Positions 52,707 to 61,824 of a DNA stretch of 64,000 bases are shown here, piece after piece. Under the pieces are notes generated by a model. The model was not told the origin of the DNA. It did not search any database and saw nothing but the letters and a program-made list of their open reading frames with translations. A program made the translations under genes and the position numbers. Every line of letters starts with the position of its first letter. Positions within the stretch are counted from its first letter, which is position 1. Location of the stretch: contig PCCS01000012.1 in assembly GCA_002731825.1 (NCBI GenBank), forward strand, positions 1-64,000, read 5' to 3'. The DNA is from Myxococcales bacterium (GTDB lineage: Bacteria; Myxococcota_A; Bradymonadia; UBA7976; UBA1532).

Positions 52707-53759
52707 ATGGCTTTGGATTACAACGAGCTTCTTGGTCACGATGCAGCCGCACTCCTCGAGCACACATGTTCGACGATCTCCGCCGACAATCTTTATCTAC
52801 CTGGTCCCGACTTTGTCGAACGGGTTGTGTTGGAGTCAGATCGACCTAACCCCGTTCTCCGCAACTTACAATGGATGTGGGACACAGGTCGTTTGGGCGG
52901 CAGCGGCTACCTTTCGATCCTCCCAGTCGACCAAGGGATTGAGCATACCGCTGGTGCATCTTTTGCGCCTAACCCCATTTATTTTGATCCGGCTAAAATC
53001 GTCGAATTGGCCATCGAGAGTGGCTGCAGCGGTGTGGCTTCAACTCTCGGCGTACTTGCATCGACAGCGCGTAGGTATGCCCACCGGATTCCCTATATCG
53101 TCAAACTGAACCACAACGAGTTGATGACCTATCCACAGACCTATGAGCAGATCTCATTTGGTAGTGTTCAACAGGCGTTCGACATGGGCGCCGTCGGCGT
53201 TGGTGCGACCATTTATTTCGGCAGTGAGGATAGCAATCGCCAGCTTATCGAGATCGCGGAGGCATTCGAGGAAGCCAACAGTCTTGGTTTGTTTACAATC
53301 TTATGGTGCTACACACGGAACAGTGGCTTCAAAAAAGATGGGGTCGATTACCACACAGCGGCTGACTTGACCTCGCAGGCAAATCATCTTGGTGTGACCA
53401 TCAAGGCCGACATTATCAAGCAGAAAATGCCGACCAATAATGGTGGGTTTTCCAACATCGGCTTCGGTAAAACCCACCCGGGTATGTACGGCAGTCTGTG
53501 CACGGATCACCCCATCGATTTATGTCGCTACCAAGTCGCCCATTGTTATATGGGCCGGAACGGCCTCATTAACTCGGGCGGTGCAAGTGGCAACAATGAT
53601 TTCGCTGATGCCGTAAAGACGGCTATCATTAACAAGCGCGCTGGCGGCATGGGCCTCATCCTTGGCCGAAAGGCGTTTCAACGCCCAGTTGCCGAAGGCG
53701 TACAGCTCTTGAACGCTGTTCAAGATGTGTATCTAGATTCTAGGGTCACGATCGCTTAG
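52707..53759 (+). CDS. fbaB: Class I fructose-bisphosphate aldolase (FbaB/DhnA type)
   Basis: FbaB cleaves fructose-1,6-bisphosphate by a Schiff-base mechanism. The 350-residue length and sequence fit the bacterial DhnA/FbaB group. [20 protein letters not shown] is near residue 75, [17 protein letters not shown] follows, [17 protein letters not shown] is the Lys-rich active region, and the end [14 protein letters not shown] is close to what I remember of E. coli FbaB. AGGA precedes the ATG. It is alone on its strand with a 275-base divergent gap to the CnoX-like gene. Confidence 0.93.
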   Translation: MALDYNELLGHDAAALLEHTCSTISADNLYLPGPDFVERVVLESDRPNPVLRNLQWMWDTGRLGGSGYLSILPVDQGIEHTAGASFAPNPIYFDPAKIVELAIESGCSGVASTLGVLASTARRYAHRIPYIVKLNHNELMTYPQTYEQISFGSVQQAFDMGAVGVGATIYFGSEDSNRQLIEIAEAFEEANSLGLFTILWCYTRNSGFKKDGVDYHTAADLTSQANHLGVTIKADIIKQKMPTNNGGFSNIGFGKTHPGMYGSLCTDHPIDLCRYQVAHCYMGRNGLINSGGASGNNDFADAVKTAIINKRAGGMGLILGRKAFQRPVAEGVQLLNAVQDVYLDSRVTIA

Positions 53760-53807
53760 GGACTCACTGGCGGTCTTCCAGACACGGTCCGAGCATGCCG
53801 CCGATCT

Positions 53808-54383
53808 TCAACCAAACGTCAATCGATGAACCCTTAGGTCGTCGGTGAGTTCTGGGTGGAAGCTCGCTGCTATGAGCGCGCCCTGCCTGACCATCACAGC
53901 TTCACCGTTGGTCATCGCAAGGACATCGACCCGCTGTCCAACTCGCTGGATTCGTGGTGCCCTGATAAACAAGAGTTTCAGGGGGTCGTCTCCAAAATGG
54001 GGGCGGGTTGATTCGAGATCGGCCAGGCCTTCACCACTGTGGACCTGACGACCCCAGCCGTTTCGAGTCACATCCATGTCCAACCAGCCGAATGATACCT
54101 GACTAGGTTGAGTGACGTGGCTTGCAGCCAGTATCAGGCCAGCACAGGTCGCGAGGGTCGGACAGCCTGAGCGCACCAACTCATCGATGACACTCCAATG
54201 TCCGAAACGTTTCATCAGCTTGATTTGGGTTGTACTTTCGCCACCCGGCAAGACCAAGCCGTCGAGGTTGCGCAGATCAGAGATTTCGCGCACGGCTAGG
54301 GTTTTGTAACCACAGGTGTCGAGCGCTTTCAGATGGGCTTGATAACCACCCTGCAGCGCCAGTACACCAATGGTTTTCGACAT
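53808..54383 (-). CDS. pdxT: Pyridoxal 5'-phosphate synthase glutaminase subunit PdxT
   Basis: PdxT supplies ammonia from glutamine to PdxS. The 191-residue class I glutaminase has IGVLALQGGYQAHLKALD at the start, LVLPGGESTTQIKLMKRF (described as GGEST), the nucleophile Cys in TLATCAGLILAASHV, and the His-Glu pair in AASFHPELTDDLRVH. The ATG overlaps the last base of the pdxS stop, so the two subunits are made in a fixed ratio. Confidence 0.96.
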   Translation of the reverse strand: MSKTIGVLALQGGYQAHLKALDTCGYKTLAVREISDLRNLDGLVLPGGESTTQIKLMKRFGHWSVIDELVRSGCPTLATCAGLILAASHVTQPSQVSFGWLDMDVTRNGWGRQVHSGEGLADLESTRPHFGDDPLKLLFIRAPRIQRVGQRVDVLAMTNGEAVMVRQGALIAASFHPELTDDLRVHRLTFG

Positions 54384-55264
54384 TACCAGCCTCGCTGAGA
54401 CAACCGTTCGCTGTCGCCGAGGCGATCGATTTCGAGACCGGGCATCGCTTCGCCTAAGCCGGTGCTGATTTCGGCGAGTTTGGCTGGGTCTTGCCAGTAG
54501 GTCGTTGCTTCGACGATGGCCTTCGCCCGTCGCTCTGGATCATCGCTCATGAAGATGCCCGACCCGACAAAAACCGACTCTGCCCCGAGGGCCATGCACA
54601 GAGCTGCATCGGCCGGTGTGGCAATTCCACCAGCGGCAAAGTTGGGCACTGGAAGCCGACCGGTCTCTGCCACTTGCTTCACGAGAGCGAATGGCGCGCC
54701 GATTTCTTTGGCTTCGGTCATGAGTTCTTCAGGTCGCATCTGCGTGAGCCGTCGGATGTGTCCATGCAGTGTCCTCAGGTGCCGAACACCCTCGACGATG
54801 TTGCCCGTTCCCGCTTCGCCTTTGGTCCGCAGGAGCGCTGCGCCTTCGCCAATTCGACGAAGGGCTTCTCCCAAATCGGTGCAGCCGCAAACAAAAGGCA
54901 CTTTGAAATCGGTCTTCTCGATATGAAAGGCTTCATCAGCCGGTGTCAGCACTTCGCTTTCGTCGATGAAGTCAACTTCCAGCGCTTCGAGAATCCGCGC
55001 CTCCATGAAATGTCCGATTCGGCACTTCGCCATGACCGGAATCGACACCGTACTTTGGATGTCTTTGATCATACCCGGATCGCTGGCCCGTGCCACGCCG
55101 CCATCTTTACGTATTTGCGCAGGCACTCGTTCGAGCGCCATGACAGCACAAGCGCCGGCCTCTTCGGCGATCCGCGCCTGATGTGCATCGACGACATCCA
55201 TAATTACGCCGCCTTTAAGCATCTCTGCAAGACCGACTTTAGCTGCAAAAGTTGAAGTTTCCAT
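54383..55264 (-). CDS. pdxS: Pyridoxal 5'-phosphate synthase lyase subunit PdxS
   Basis: PdxS condenses ribose-5-phosphate, glyceraldehyde-3-phosphate and ammonia to PLP. The 293-residue protein is typical: [58 protein letters not shown] and [16 protein letters not shown] are family blocks. AAGGA precedes the ATG. Upstream at 55307-55324 lies a palindrome that may be its operator. Confidence 0.97.
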   Translation of the reverse strand: METSTFAAKVGLAEMLKGGVIMDVVDAHQARIAEEAGACAVMALERVPAQIRKDGGVARASDPGMIKDIQSTVSIPVMAKCRIGHFMEARILEALEVDFIDESEVLTPADEAFHIEKTDFKVPFVCGCTDLGEALRRIGEGAALLRTKGEAGTGNIVEGVRHLRTLHGHIRRLTQMRPEELMTEAKEIGAPFALVKQVAETGRLPVPNFAAGGIATPADAALCMALGAESVFVGSGIFMSDDPERRAKAIVEATTYWQDPAKLAEISTGLGEAMPGLEIDRLGDSERLSQRGW

Positions 55265-55306
55265 GTTCCATTCCTTTCATCCCTACGCGCTCTTAGCCTG
55301 TCGCTG

Positions 55307-55324
55307 ATTGGGTTGCAACCCGAT
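55307..55324. promoter_or_regulatory. Palindrome upstream of pdxS
   Basis: GGGTTGCAACCC (55310-55321) is a perfect 12-bp palindrome, and with flanks it extends to 18 bp with one mismatched pair. It lies 43-60 bases before the pdxS start, a plausible operator site. The protein that reads it is not known. Confidence 0.45.
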
Positions 55325-55488
55325 CCAGCACCAAAATCTACCCGCCTCCCAGCGCGCCCCTAATTAAATGGCCAACGGCGTTTCAAATTAGGGTAATAAT
55401 GGATGCGGGCAATCAGTAACTCAGACAATGGACGCAGCTCACAGGTCTAGGAGTCGCGTGCCGTGCTATTGGATTCAGTCGAGGCCGA

Positions 55489-58038
55489 ATGGGTGACAAT
55501 AAAATAAACGAACACGCCGAACCAGTTCACGAGGGTTTCAGACGATGGGCCGTGTTTATGATTCGATTTCGATACGTGGTGATCTGCATCACGGTCGCGC
55601 TCGTGTGTATTGCCGCGTACTTTGCTGCCACCCAAACCCGTCTAGATACCAGTGTCGAAGCCTTCGCTCATGCTGAGTCCGAGACGCAATATGTGCTGAA
55701 TGAATATCGCAAAACCTTTGGGGACGACGCAATTTTTCTTGTCCTTATCAAAGGTGATGTCTTCTCAATCCCGTATCTTAAAAAGCTTCAAGATTTGCAC
55801 CACGCACTGGAAACCCTCGATGTCGAGTTATCAGTGGATGGGTCACCGGATGACGGGGCAGAAAAAAACCAGGCCGCAGCCAAAACAGCGTCTGGTAAAA
55901 ACTCTGATTTCGATGACTTTGAGGGGTTCGGCGACGATGACGCCTCCGATTGGGACGGCGAGAAAACCACTGTCGTCGAAGAGGTGACCTCAATACTAAA
56001 CGTCCGGGAGACGCGTCGTGATTCGGGTGGGAGCCTCGTGGTCGGTGAACTTCTAGACCCGTTTCCAAGCCAGGCTGATCTCTCACGATTGAAGGCAAAG
56101 ATCACTTCGGATCAGCGGCTCGTGGGGCAAGTCGTTGATACAGAAGGTCGCTATTCGGCTATCAGTGTTCGAACCCGGAAACTCACCGATTCTAATGCTC
56201 AACGCGTATTTAATGCTGTCCAAGAGATTGGCGCTCAATACAGCGGGTTTGGATTTCATGTCCAAGTGGGCGGCCTTCCAGCTCTCAATGCGGAATTGAA
56301 TCGGCTGCTTACATCAGACCTTCATTCCATATTCATCTGGTCTGTTGTGGTGATGTTCTTCGTCCTCTTGTATTTGTTTCGCCACCCGCTTGGTATCTTT
56401 CCTCCCCTGTTCGTTGTGATCGCATCGGGTCTGATGACCGTTGGGACACTTGCTTTCATTGGCATGCGGCTCACTATGCTCAGCAATATTTTACCGGCGT
56501 TCCTTTTTTGCGTGGGGATTGGACATTCCGTTCATCTCATCTCTGTCTATCGAGACTCCATGGCGGAAGGACGTTTGCCGCACGATGCCCTTGCCCATGC
56601 CCTAGCCACCACCGGTGTTCCTATTTTTTTCACGTCTTTGACCACGATGGTCGGTTTGTTGAGCTTTCACTTTGCCAGCTTAGAAGCCATCCAGGAAATG
56701 GGCTATTCCGGTGCGTTTGCGGTTTTCTTGGCCTTCATTTTATCCATCACATTTCTCCCTGCTACCCTCAGTTTTAATCAGAAAGGCCGATTTGGTCGGG
56801 TGAAAATCAATCAGAGAGATTTTCTCGACCGCTTCCTGGATTTTTGTTTGTGGTCATCGGGTCCTGATGGCCGAGAAAAGCCGGTTTTTACGGACGCCCA
56901 TCACGCGCGACGACGGCGTAATTTGGCGGTGATGATCATCTTAGTTGTCGCTGGAGTCGGCGGCAGTCTGCAATTGACGGTCTGGCACAATCCCATGTCC
57001 TGGATGCCGAAAGACGTTAAGATTAAGCAGGCCTTTGACAGCATTGATACTCATCTCGGTGGAACGGCTAATATTCAGATTCTCATAGACAGTTCGGGTC
57101 CTAACGGTATTAAGGACAAAGACCTACTCAACGGAATGGCATCGCTTCAGGAGCACATCAAAGCATACAGAGACCCCATCGCTGGCGACATTGTCGGCAA
57201 CGGCATTAGCATTGTGGATATCGTAAAGGAAACCAATCGAGTGATGACCGACGACAGAGCCGCTGACTACGTCATTCCAAAGACCGATCGTGGTGTGAGC
57301 GATATGCTATTTTTGTTCGAAAACGCGGGTCGAGAACAGCTAGAACGGCTTGTCACCGCAGATTACAGCCGGACGCACATGACAATCCGTATGAAATGGC
57401 TCGAAGCCACAGCGTATTTCGGTCTCACGAAACATATCAGCGAGGGCGTTGAGGCCCATATACCCGCTCATGCAAAGGCTCGACCCACGGGCTCTGTCTA
57501 CACCCTTGTGACAACCATAGGGCAAATGATCCATGACCTCCTGGCGAGCTTTGGCGTCGCTTTTGTCGTCATTACCTTGATCATGATGTTCTTGTTGAGA
57601 AGCATAAAGTTAGGCTTGATCGCAATGGTTCCCAACTTAATGCCCATCATCATGATCATGGGCATTATGGGTTTGTCCGGAATTCCAATCGATATGAATA
57701 CGTTATTGATTGCATCCATCGCAATTGGTTTGGCAGTCGATGATACCATTCACTTGCTGCACCATTTTCGGGTCAATCACCAAAGTTCTCAAGATCGGGA
57801 GGCTGCTTTGCGAACGGCTGTGAGTCATTCAGGTCGAGCCATGGTCAGCACGACATTGATTCTCATGTTGGGCTTTTTTACCTATCTGGCCGCCGACATG
57901 ACCAATGTAACGCGCTTTGGTTTTTTGGTGGGCAGCACAGCTCTATTGGCTCTCCTCATCGACCTATTTTTTGCCCCCGCTCTGATCAGAACATTTTATC
58001 CCTTGTCGAACGATACGAAGGAGTCTCCAAATGTGTAA
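55489..58038 (+). CDS. RND/MMPL-family exporter
   Basis: The 849-residue inner-membrane protein has a first helix (VVICITVALVCIAAYFA), a large periplasmic loop (to about residue 280), five to six helices, a second loop (about 500-680), and a final bundle of five helices. The sterol-sensing-like block FLFCVGIGHSVHLISVYRD and LLIASIAIGLAVDDTIHLLH are the repeated motifs in both halves. The first loop contains an acidic stretch (DFDDFEGFGDDDASDWDGE) of unknown role. The next two genes encode periplasmic and outer-membrane partners. The transport substrate is likely a lipid or hydrophobic molecule, by analogy. Confidence 0.88.
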   Translation: MGDNKINEHAEPVHEGFRRWAVFMIRFRYVVICITVALVCIAAYFAATQTRLDTSVEAFAHAESETQYVLNEYRKTFGDDAIFLVLIKGDVFSIPYLKKLQDLHHALETLDVELSVDGSPDDGAEKNQAAAKTASGKNSDFDDFEGFGDDDASDWDGEKTTVVEEVTSILNVRETRRDSGGSLVVGELLDPFPSQADLSRLKAKITSDQRLVGQVVDTEGRYSAISVRTRKLTDSNAQRVFNAVQEIGAQYSGFGFHVQVGGLPALNAELNRLLTSDLHSIFIWSVVVMFFVLLYLFRHPLGIFPPLFVVIASGLMTVGTLAFIGMRLTMLSNILPAFLFCVGIGHSVHLISVYRDSMAEGRLPHDALAHALATTGVPIFFTSLTTMVGLLSFHFASLEAIQEMGYSGAFAVFLAFILSITFLPATLSFNQKGRFGRVKINQRDFLDRFLDFCLWSSGPDGREKPVFTDAHHARRRRNLAVMIILVVAGVGGSLQLTVWHNPMSWMPKDVKIKQAFDSIDTHLGGTANIQILIDSSGPNGIKDKDLLNGMASLQEHIKAYRDPIAGDIVGNGISIVDIVKETNRVMTDDRAADYVIPKTDRGVSDMLFLFENAGREQLERLVTADYSRTHMTIRMKWLEATAYFGLTKHISEGVEAHIPAHAKARPTGSVYTLVTTIGQMIHDLLASFGVAFVVITLIMMFLLRSIKLGLIAMVPNLMPIIMIMGIMGLSGIPIDMNTLLIASIAIGLAVDDTIHLLHHFRVNHQSSQDREAALRTAVSHSGRAMVSTTLILMLGFFTYLAADMTNVTRFGFLVGSTALLALLIDLFFAPALIRTFYPLSNDTKESPNV

Positions 58039-58903
58039 GAAACACAGCTTACTCTCTGCTTTTGTCTGCCTCTTGGCAGCCGAAGGCTTTGCTCAAGTGC
58101 CATCTGATGGAGCCGTGCAAGTAGGTCAGGCGGCCGTGGCTGTCAGCGCCGATTCCACCGATGCAAGCGCCATCATGACGGCGGTCGAGTCGAGAGATAA
58201 GGCCAACCGCGTGAAGAGCAAACTGTTGCTCAAGATCGTCGATAAGGGCGGGCGAACTCGGGCTCGGACCATGCGCTCTTGGGCCATGGAGACGGGCGAG
58301 TCTGAGCGTCAGCTCATGGTCTTTGATAGCCCCGCGGACGTCCAAGGCACATCCTTACTGTCCATCGACCACGACGATTCAAAAAAGGATGATGACCAAT
58401 GGCTGTATCTGCCGAGCCTGAAAAAAAGTACTCGCATTTCCAGTGGCGATAAATCTGGGTCGTTCATGGGCACAGACCTGACGTATTCTGATATGACCCG
58501 TTCGGCTACATCGGACTATGAATATAAGATCGTCAAGCAAACTGTGTCGGTGGGTAAAGGCGCTGCGGCCGAAGAGTGCTGGCTTATCGAAGCGCGTCCG
58601 ATCACCCAGAAGGCAAAAGACGAAACTGGATACGTAAAGAGTCGGGTTTGGGTCAGCAAGTCGAAGTTGTTACCTGTTCAGGTCAAAGCGTGGGTGCGCG
58701 AAGGCCGGAAGCTTAAATATATTAAATTTGATGACCTCAGGATGGTCGGTGGCCATTGGATGGCCCACAAGATCAGCGCTCGAACCACTCGGGCTCGTGA
58801 GGTTTTGTCGACGACCATTATCCAATTTGCCGATGTCAGCGCAGATAATGCAGACGTCAACGACGGTTTTTTTGATCAGAATGCCCAGTGGTGGACGCGC
58901 TGA
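58031..58903 (+). CDS. Outer membrane lipoprotein-sorting-like (LolA-fold) periplasmic protein
   Basis: The product is 290 residues with a signal peptide (MCKKHSLLSAFVCLLAAEGF). The mature beta-rich body contains DDQWLYLPSLKKSTRISSGD and GSFMGTDLTYSDM, typical of the large LolA-like proteins encoded next to MMPL exporters. It could carry a hydrophobic cargo across the periplasm. It overlaps the exporter gene by eight bases and has AAGGAG six bases upstream. Confidence 0.85.
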   Translation: MCKKHSLLSAFVCLLAAEGFAQVPSDGAVQVGQAAVAVSADSTDASAIMTAVESRDKANRVKSKLLLKIVDKGGRTRARTMRSWAMETGESERQLMVFDSPADVQGTSLLSIDHDDSKKDDDQWLYLPSLKKSTRISSGDKSGSFMGTDLTYSDMTRSATSDYEYKIVKQTVSVGKGAAAEECWLIEARPITQKAKDETGYVKSRVWVSKSKLLPVQVKAWVREGRKLKYIKFDDLRMVGGHWMAHKISARTTRAREVLSTTIIQFADVSADNADVNDGFFDQNAQWWTR

Positions 58904-58905
58904 TA

Positions 58906-60384
58906 ATGGTCCGAGTCGCCCTGCTTGCATCCATTCTTCTCTTTGGTCTACCAGTTCTGGCAGAGACAGATGATGCTGATTGGGGTGATGATCAAGATGA
59001 GTTTGGATTCGCTGATACGCCTGACCTTGACCCGTCTGATCAGCCGACGCTCAGCGCGCTTCAGCTCAAAGGTTTTTTTAGGAGCCGTGCTGGCTTTTGG
59101 TTAAATCGGCTCGACGACGATCCCGTGTCAACCTTGCGGCAAAGCCTCGACCTAGATGGTCTATACAAGGGGGCTTGGTGGCGCGTCGTTATTGGAGGTC
59201 ATGTCGAGTATGATGGGGCCTATGAATTAGATGAGGCGCGCTACGATGATGCGACTCTGGCCAGCTACCGCGCCCGCTATTTTCCCAGAGAGCAATATCT
59301 GTCGATGCAACTCAAGCACGTCGATCTCAAAGTCGGTCGGCAGACGGTGGCGTGGGGAGAAGGGGATGTTTTTAGTCCACTGGATATAGTCAACCCCCGT
59401 GACCTCAGAGAACCAGGGCTCGCTGACTTAGATGATATTCGCTTATCCATACTGGCAACACAGCTGGGCATTCTCTCGCCTTATGGTCGATTTGAACTGA
59501 TTGCAACACATGAAGGTTACTTCGGCGAACAGCCCAGTCCACTGTCTGAATACAGCCCATTAGCCAATGTTCTACGCGCCAATGAGCAGGCCGCTGCGTT
59601 CTTAGATGATCGAACACTCAAGTACAAGCACTCACAGTCTCGCTATGATCTGGACAGCGGAAACATTCTTGCTCGCTGGCTTTTAAAGAGCGAAGGGATT
59701 GACCTCGGACTCTACTATGGATGGCTCCGAGACCGACAGGGTGTCGTGGTCTTGCCAGATGGCTTCGAGCAATTGGATGTGTTGCTCAATGCGGGTCTTT
59801 CGGCTGATGCTCTAGCCGGTTTTCCGACCTCCATCGACCTTGAGCTGGACCATCGAAGATATTCGCTGACGGGCGCGTCGATGGCCTTTGTTACAGGATC
59901 TTTTGTCGCTAAATCTGAATGGCTCGTTGAGTTTGGAAAACCCTATAATACGGGGCGGACCAGCCCATCCATTCCAACAATCGGCATCGATACCATGACC
60001 GTACTCACCGGCATGGCGGGTGTGACCTACTCCGGTTTTGGTGACACCATCCTGAGTTTTGAAGCACAGCAGTCATATCCCCTGAGTGGCGGTGCCCATG
60101 CGCTCTTTCCCGTCTCAGCCCTTCAGACAGCTGCTCGGGTCTCTCGAACCTATTTAAGAGAGCGTTTACAGCTTGATATTGCAGCAACGGCCATTGGGCT
60201 TGGCGCACAATACGGCTGGCTGACTCGGGGCGGATTAGCCTACGAACTGGTTGATGCTTTAAAACTCACAGCCTTGTATGTTCATTATGGGGCAGGCACT
60301 GCATCGACAATCGGTCCATTTGATGGTTTTAAAACCCATGACCAAGTCTGGCTTCAGATCCGATGGGACTTTCAAATTCTTTAG
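58906..60384 (+). CDS. Outer-membrane beta-barrel protein (DUF1302-like)
   Basis: The product is 492 residues. It starts MVRVALLASILLFGLPVLAE (signal peptide), followed by an acidic segment (DDADWGDDQDEFGFAD). The rest alternates in amphipathic strands (LSMQLKHVDLKVGRQTVAWG) and ends in VWLQIRWDFQIL, with the terminal hydrophobic residue pattern of barrel proteins. VGRQTVAWGEGDVFSPLDI is the DUF1302-like block. It follows the LolA-like gene by two bases. The three genes probably make a single trans-envelope export path. Confidence 0.82.
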   Translation: MVRVALLASILLFGLPVLAETDDADWGDDQDEFGFADTPDLDPSDQPTLSALQLKGFFRSRAGFWLNRLDDDPVSTLRQSLDLDGLYKGAWWRVVIGGHVEYDGAYELDEARYDDATLASYRARYFPREQYLSMQLKHVDLKVGRQTVAWGEGDVFSPLDIVNPRDLREPGLADLDDIRLSILATQLGILSPYGRFELIATHEGYFGEQPSPLSEYSPLANVLRANEQAAAFLDDRTLKYKHSQSRYDLDSGNILARWLLKSEGIDLGLYYGWLRDRQGVVVLPDGFEQLDVLLNAGLSADALAGFPTSIDLELDHRRYSLTGASMAFVTGSFVAKSEWLVEFGKPYNTGRTSPSIPTIGIDTMTVLTGMAGVTYSGFGDTILSFEAQQSYPLSGGAHALFPVSALQTAARVSRTYLRERLQLDIAATAIGLGAQYGWLTRGGLAYELVDALKLTALYVHYGAGTASTIGPFDGFKTHDQVWLQIRWDFQIL

Positions 60385-60400
60385 GGGTTGGAACACGATT

Positions 60401-61075
60401 ATGAAAAGGCAAGACAAAGCGGACCGAATTGGCGCCATGCTCGAAGAGCTTTATCCGGAAACGCCTATTCCTCTGGACCATACGGACCCGTACACACTTT
60501 TAATTGCGGTTTTACTGAGCGCTCAAAGTACGGACAAGAAAGTCAACGAAATCACACCGGGCCTCTTTGCTCGTGCTGATACCCCGCAGGCGATGATGCG
60601 GCTGAGCGTCGATGAAATCGCCCGATTGATTCGGCAAATCGGCTTGGCGCCCACAAAGGCCAAGAATATTTATAAACTGAGTACTGATTTGGTTGAGCGA
60701 CACGGCGGTCTAGTGCCGGCCGATATCGAGGCCTTAGAAGCCCTTGCCGGGGTCGGCCACAAAACAGCCTCCGTCGTCATGGCCCAAGCATTCGGTGTAC
60801 CCGCATTTCCAGTCGACACGCATATTCACCGACTGGCGGCGCGATGGGGTCTATCGTCTGGGCGTAACGTGGAGACGACGGAGAGAGATCTTAAAGGTTT
60901 GTTTCCAAAAGAGGGGTGGAATCGACTCCATCTTCAAATCATTTATTTTGGCCGAGAGCATTGTCCTGCCAGGCATCACGACTTGTCTACCTGTCCCATC
61001 TGCAGTTGGGCCGCGACTAAAAAGCGCATGGCTGAAGAGGCGAAGAACAACAAGAGCAAACGGGCCAGACGTTGA
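60401..61075 (+). CDS. nth: Endonuclease III (Nth) with incomplete Fe-S cysteine set
   Basis: Nth removes oxidised pyrimidines from DNA. The 224-residue product has LLSAQSTDKKVNEITPGLF, the helix-hairpin-helix LAGVGHKTASVVMAQAF with the catalytic Lys, and PVDTHIHRLAARWG with the catalytic Asp. The C-terminal Fe-S loop should have four Cys (C-x6-C-x2-C-x5-C), but here only three remain in CPARHHDLSTCPIC, spaced C-x9-C-x2-C, and the fourth is absent. The ATG at 60401 is used; the long upstream frame lies in the porin gene. Confidence 0.93.
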   Translation: MKRQDKADRIGAMLEELYPETPIPLDHTDPYTLLIAVLLSAQSTDKKVNEITPGLFARADTPQAMMRLSVDEIARLIRQIGLAPTKAKNIYKLSTDLVERHGGLVPADIEALEALAGVGHKTASVVMAQAFGVPAFPVDTHIHRLAARWGLSSGRNVETTERDLKGLFPKEGWNRLHLQIIYFGREHCPARHHDLSTCPICSWAATKKRMAEEAKNNKSKRARR

Positions 61076-61078
61076 CCG

Positions 61079-61810
61079 TTACCAGGTGATGCTCAACCCT
61101 GCGTCCACAGGAAGTACCACGCCTGTGATCGCCCTTGGACCAATGGCGAGAAACTCCACAGCCTCCGCGATGGGGGCCGCTCCCGGCTCGATACCCATGG
61201 GCGTTCTGTCGAGACGAAGTTGCCTCTCTTCATCCGTAAATGTCTCCGGCATCAGCGCGGCCCCAGGCGCAACACCATTGACCCGGATCTCTGGCGCCCA
61301 TTGGGCGGCTAAGCCTTTGGTCAAGGATTCCAAAGCGGCTTTAGTTGCCGAATAATGCACGTAGTCTGCTTCGGGTCGGAGTGATGCAATGTCGAGCAAG
61401 TTGATAATGACTCCATTGCCGTGACGCCGCATCCTTGGCGCAGCGAGTTGTGCAGCTTGGAAAGGGGCGGTGACGTTGACAGCCCAATGGGCATCCCACA
61501 TTTCCTGACTCACTGCTTCAGGCGCTGACGGTTGGAATATCGCTGCGTTATTGACGAGAATTTCGAGGGGCAGTCCTAAGGTATCGATGTGTTCGAAAAT
61601 CACGCGAACACCATTGGACTGACTGAGGTCGGCACAGACGTGTGACCCCCCTAATTCGTGGGCCAGCGACCGCGCTCGCGTTTCGTGACTGAATGCATGG
61701 ACGACGACGTGATAGCCTGCTGCGGCCAGCCGTCGGCTAATGGCCTCACCCACCCGAATCGCGCCGCCTGTGACCAAGGCGATTTTACTTTTTATTTGTT
61801 GATTGGCCAA
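61079..61810 (-). CDS. Pteridine-reductase-type short-chain dehydrogenase
   Basis: The SDR is 243 residues from a TTG at 61810. The cofactor motif ALVTGGAIRVGEAISRRLAA has TGx3RxG, which is the form found in pteridine reductases and FolM. NNAAIF is the next block, and DYVHYSATKAALESLTK contains the catalytic Tyr and Lys. The upstream frame to 61912 overlaps the preceding lipoprotein gene, and there is no early ATG. AAGGGA lies six bases before the TTG. Dihydrofolate or biopterin reduction is likely but not shown. Confidence 0.87.
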   Translation of the reverse strand: MANQQIKSKIALVTGGAIRVGEAISRRLAAAGYHVVVHAFSHETRARSLAHELGGSHVCADLSQSNGVRVIFEHIDTLGLPLEILVNNAAIFQPSAPEAVSQEMWDAHWAVNVTAPFQAAQLAAPRMRRHGNGVIINLLDIASLRPEADYVHYSATKAALESLTKGLAAQWAPEIRVNGVAPGAALMPETFTDEERQLRLDRTPMGIEPGAAPIAEAVEFLAIGPRAITGVVLPVDAGLSITW

Positions 61811-61824
61811 AGGAGATCCCTTCT

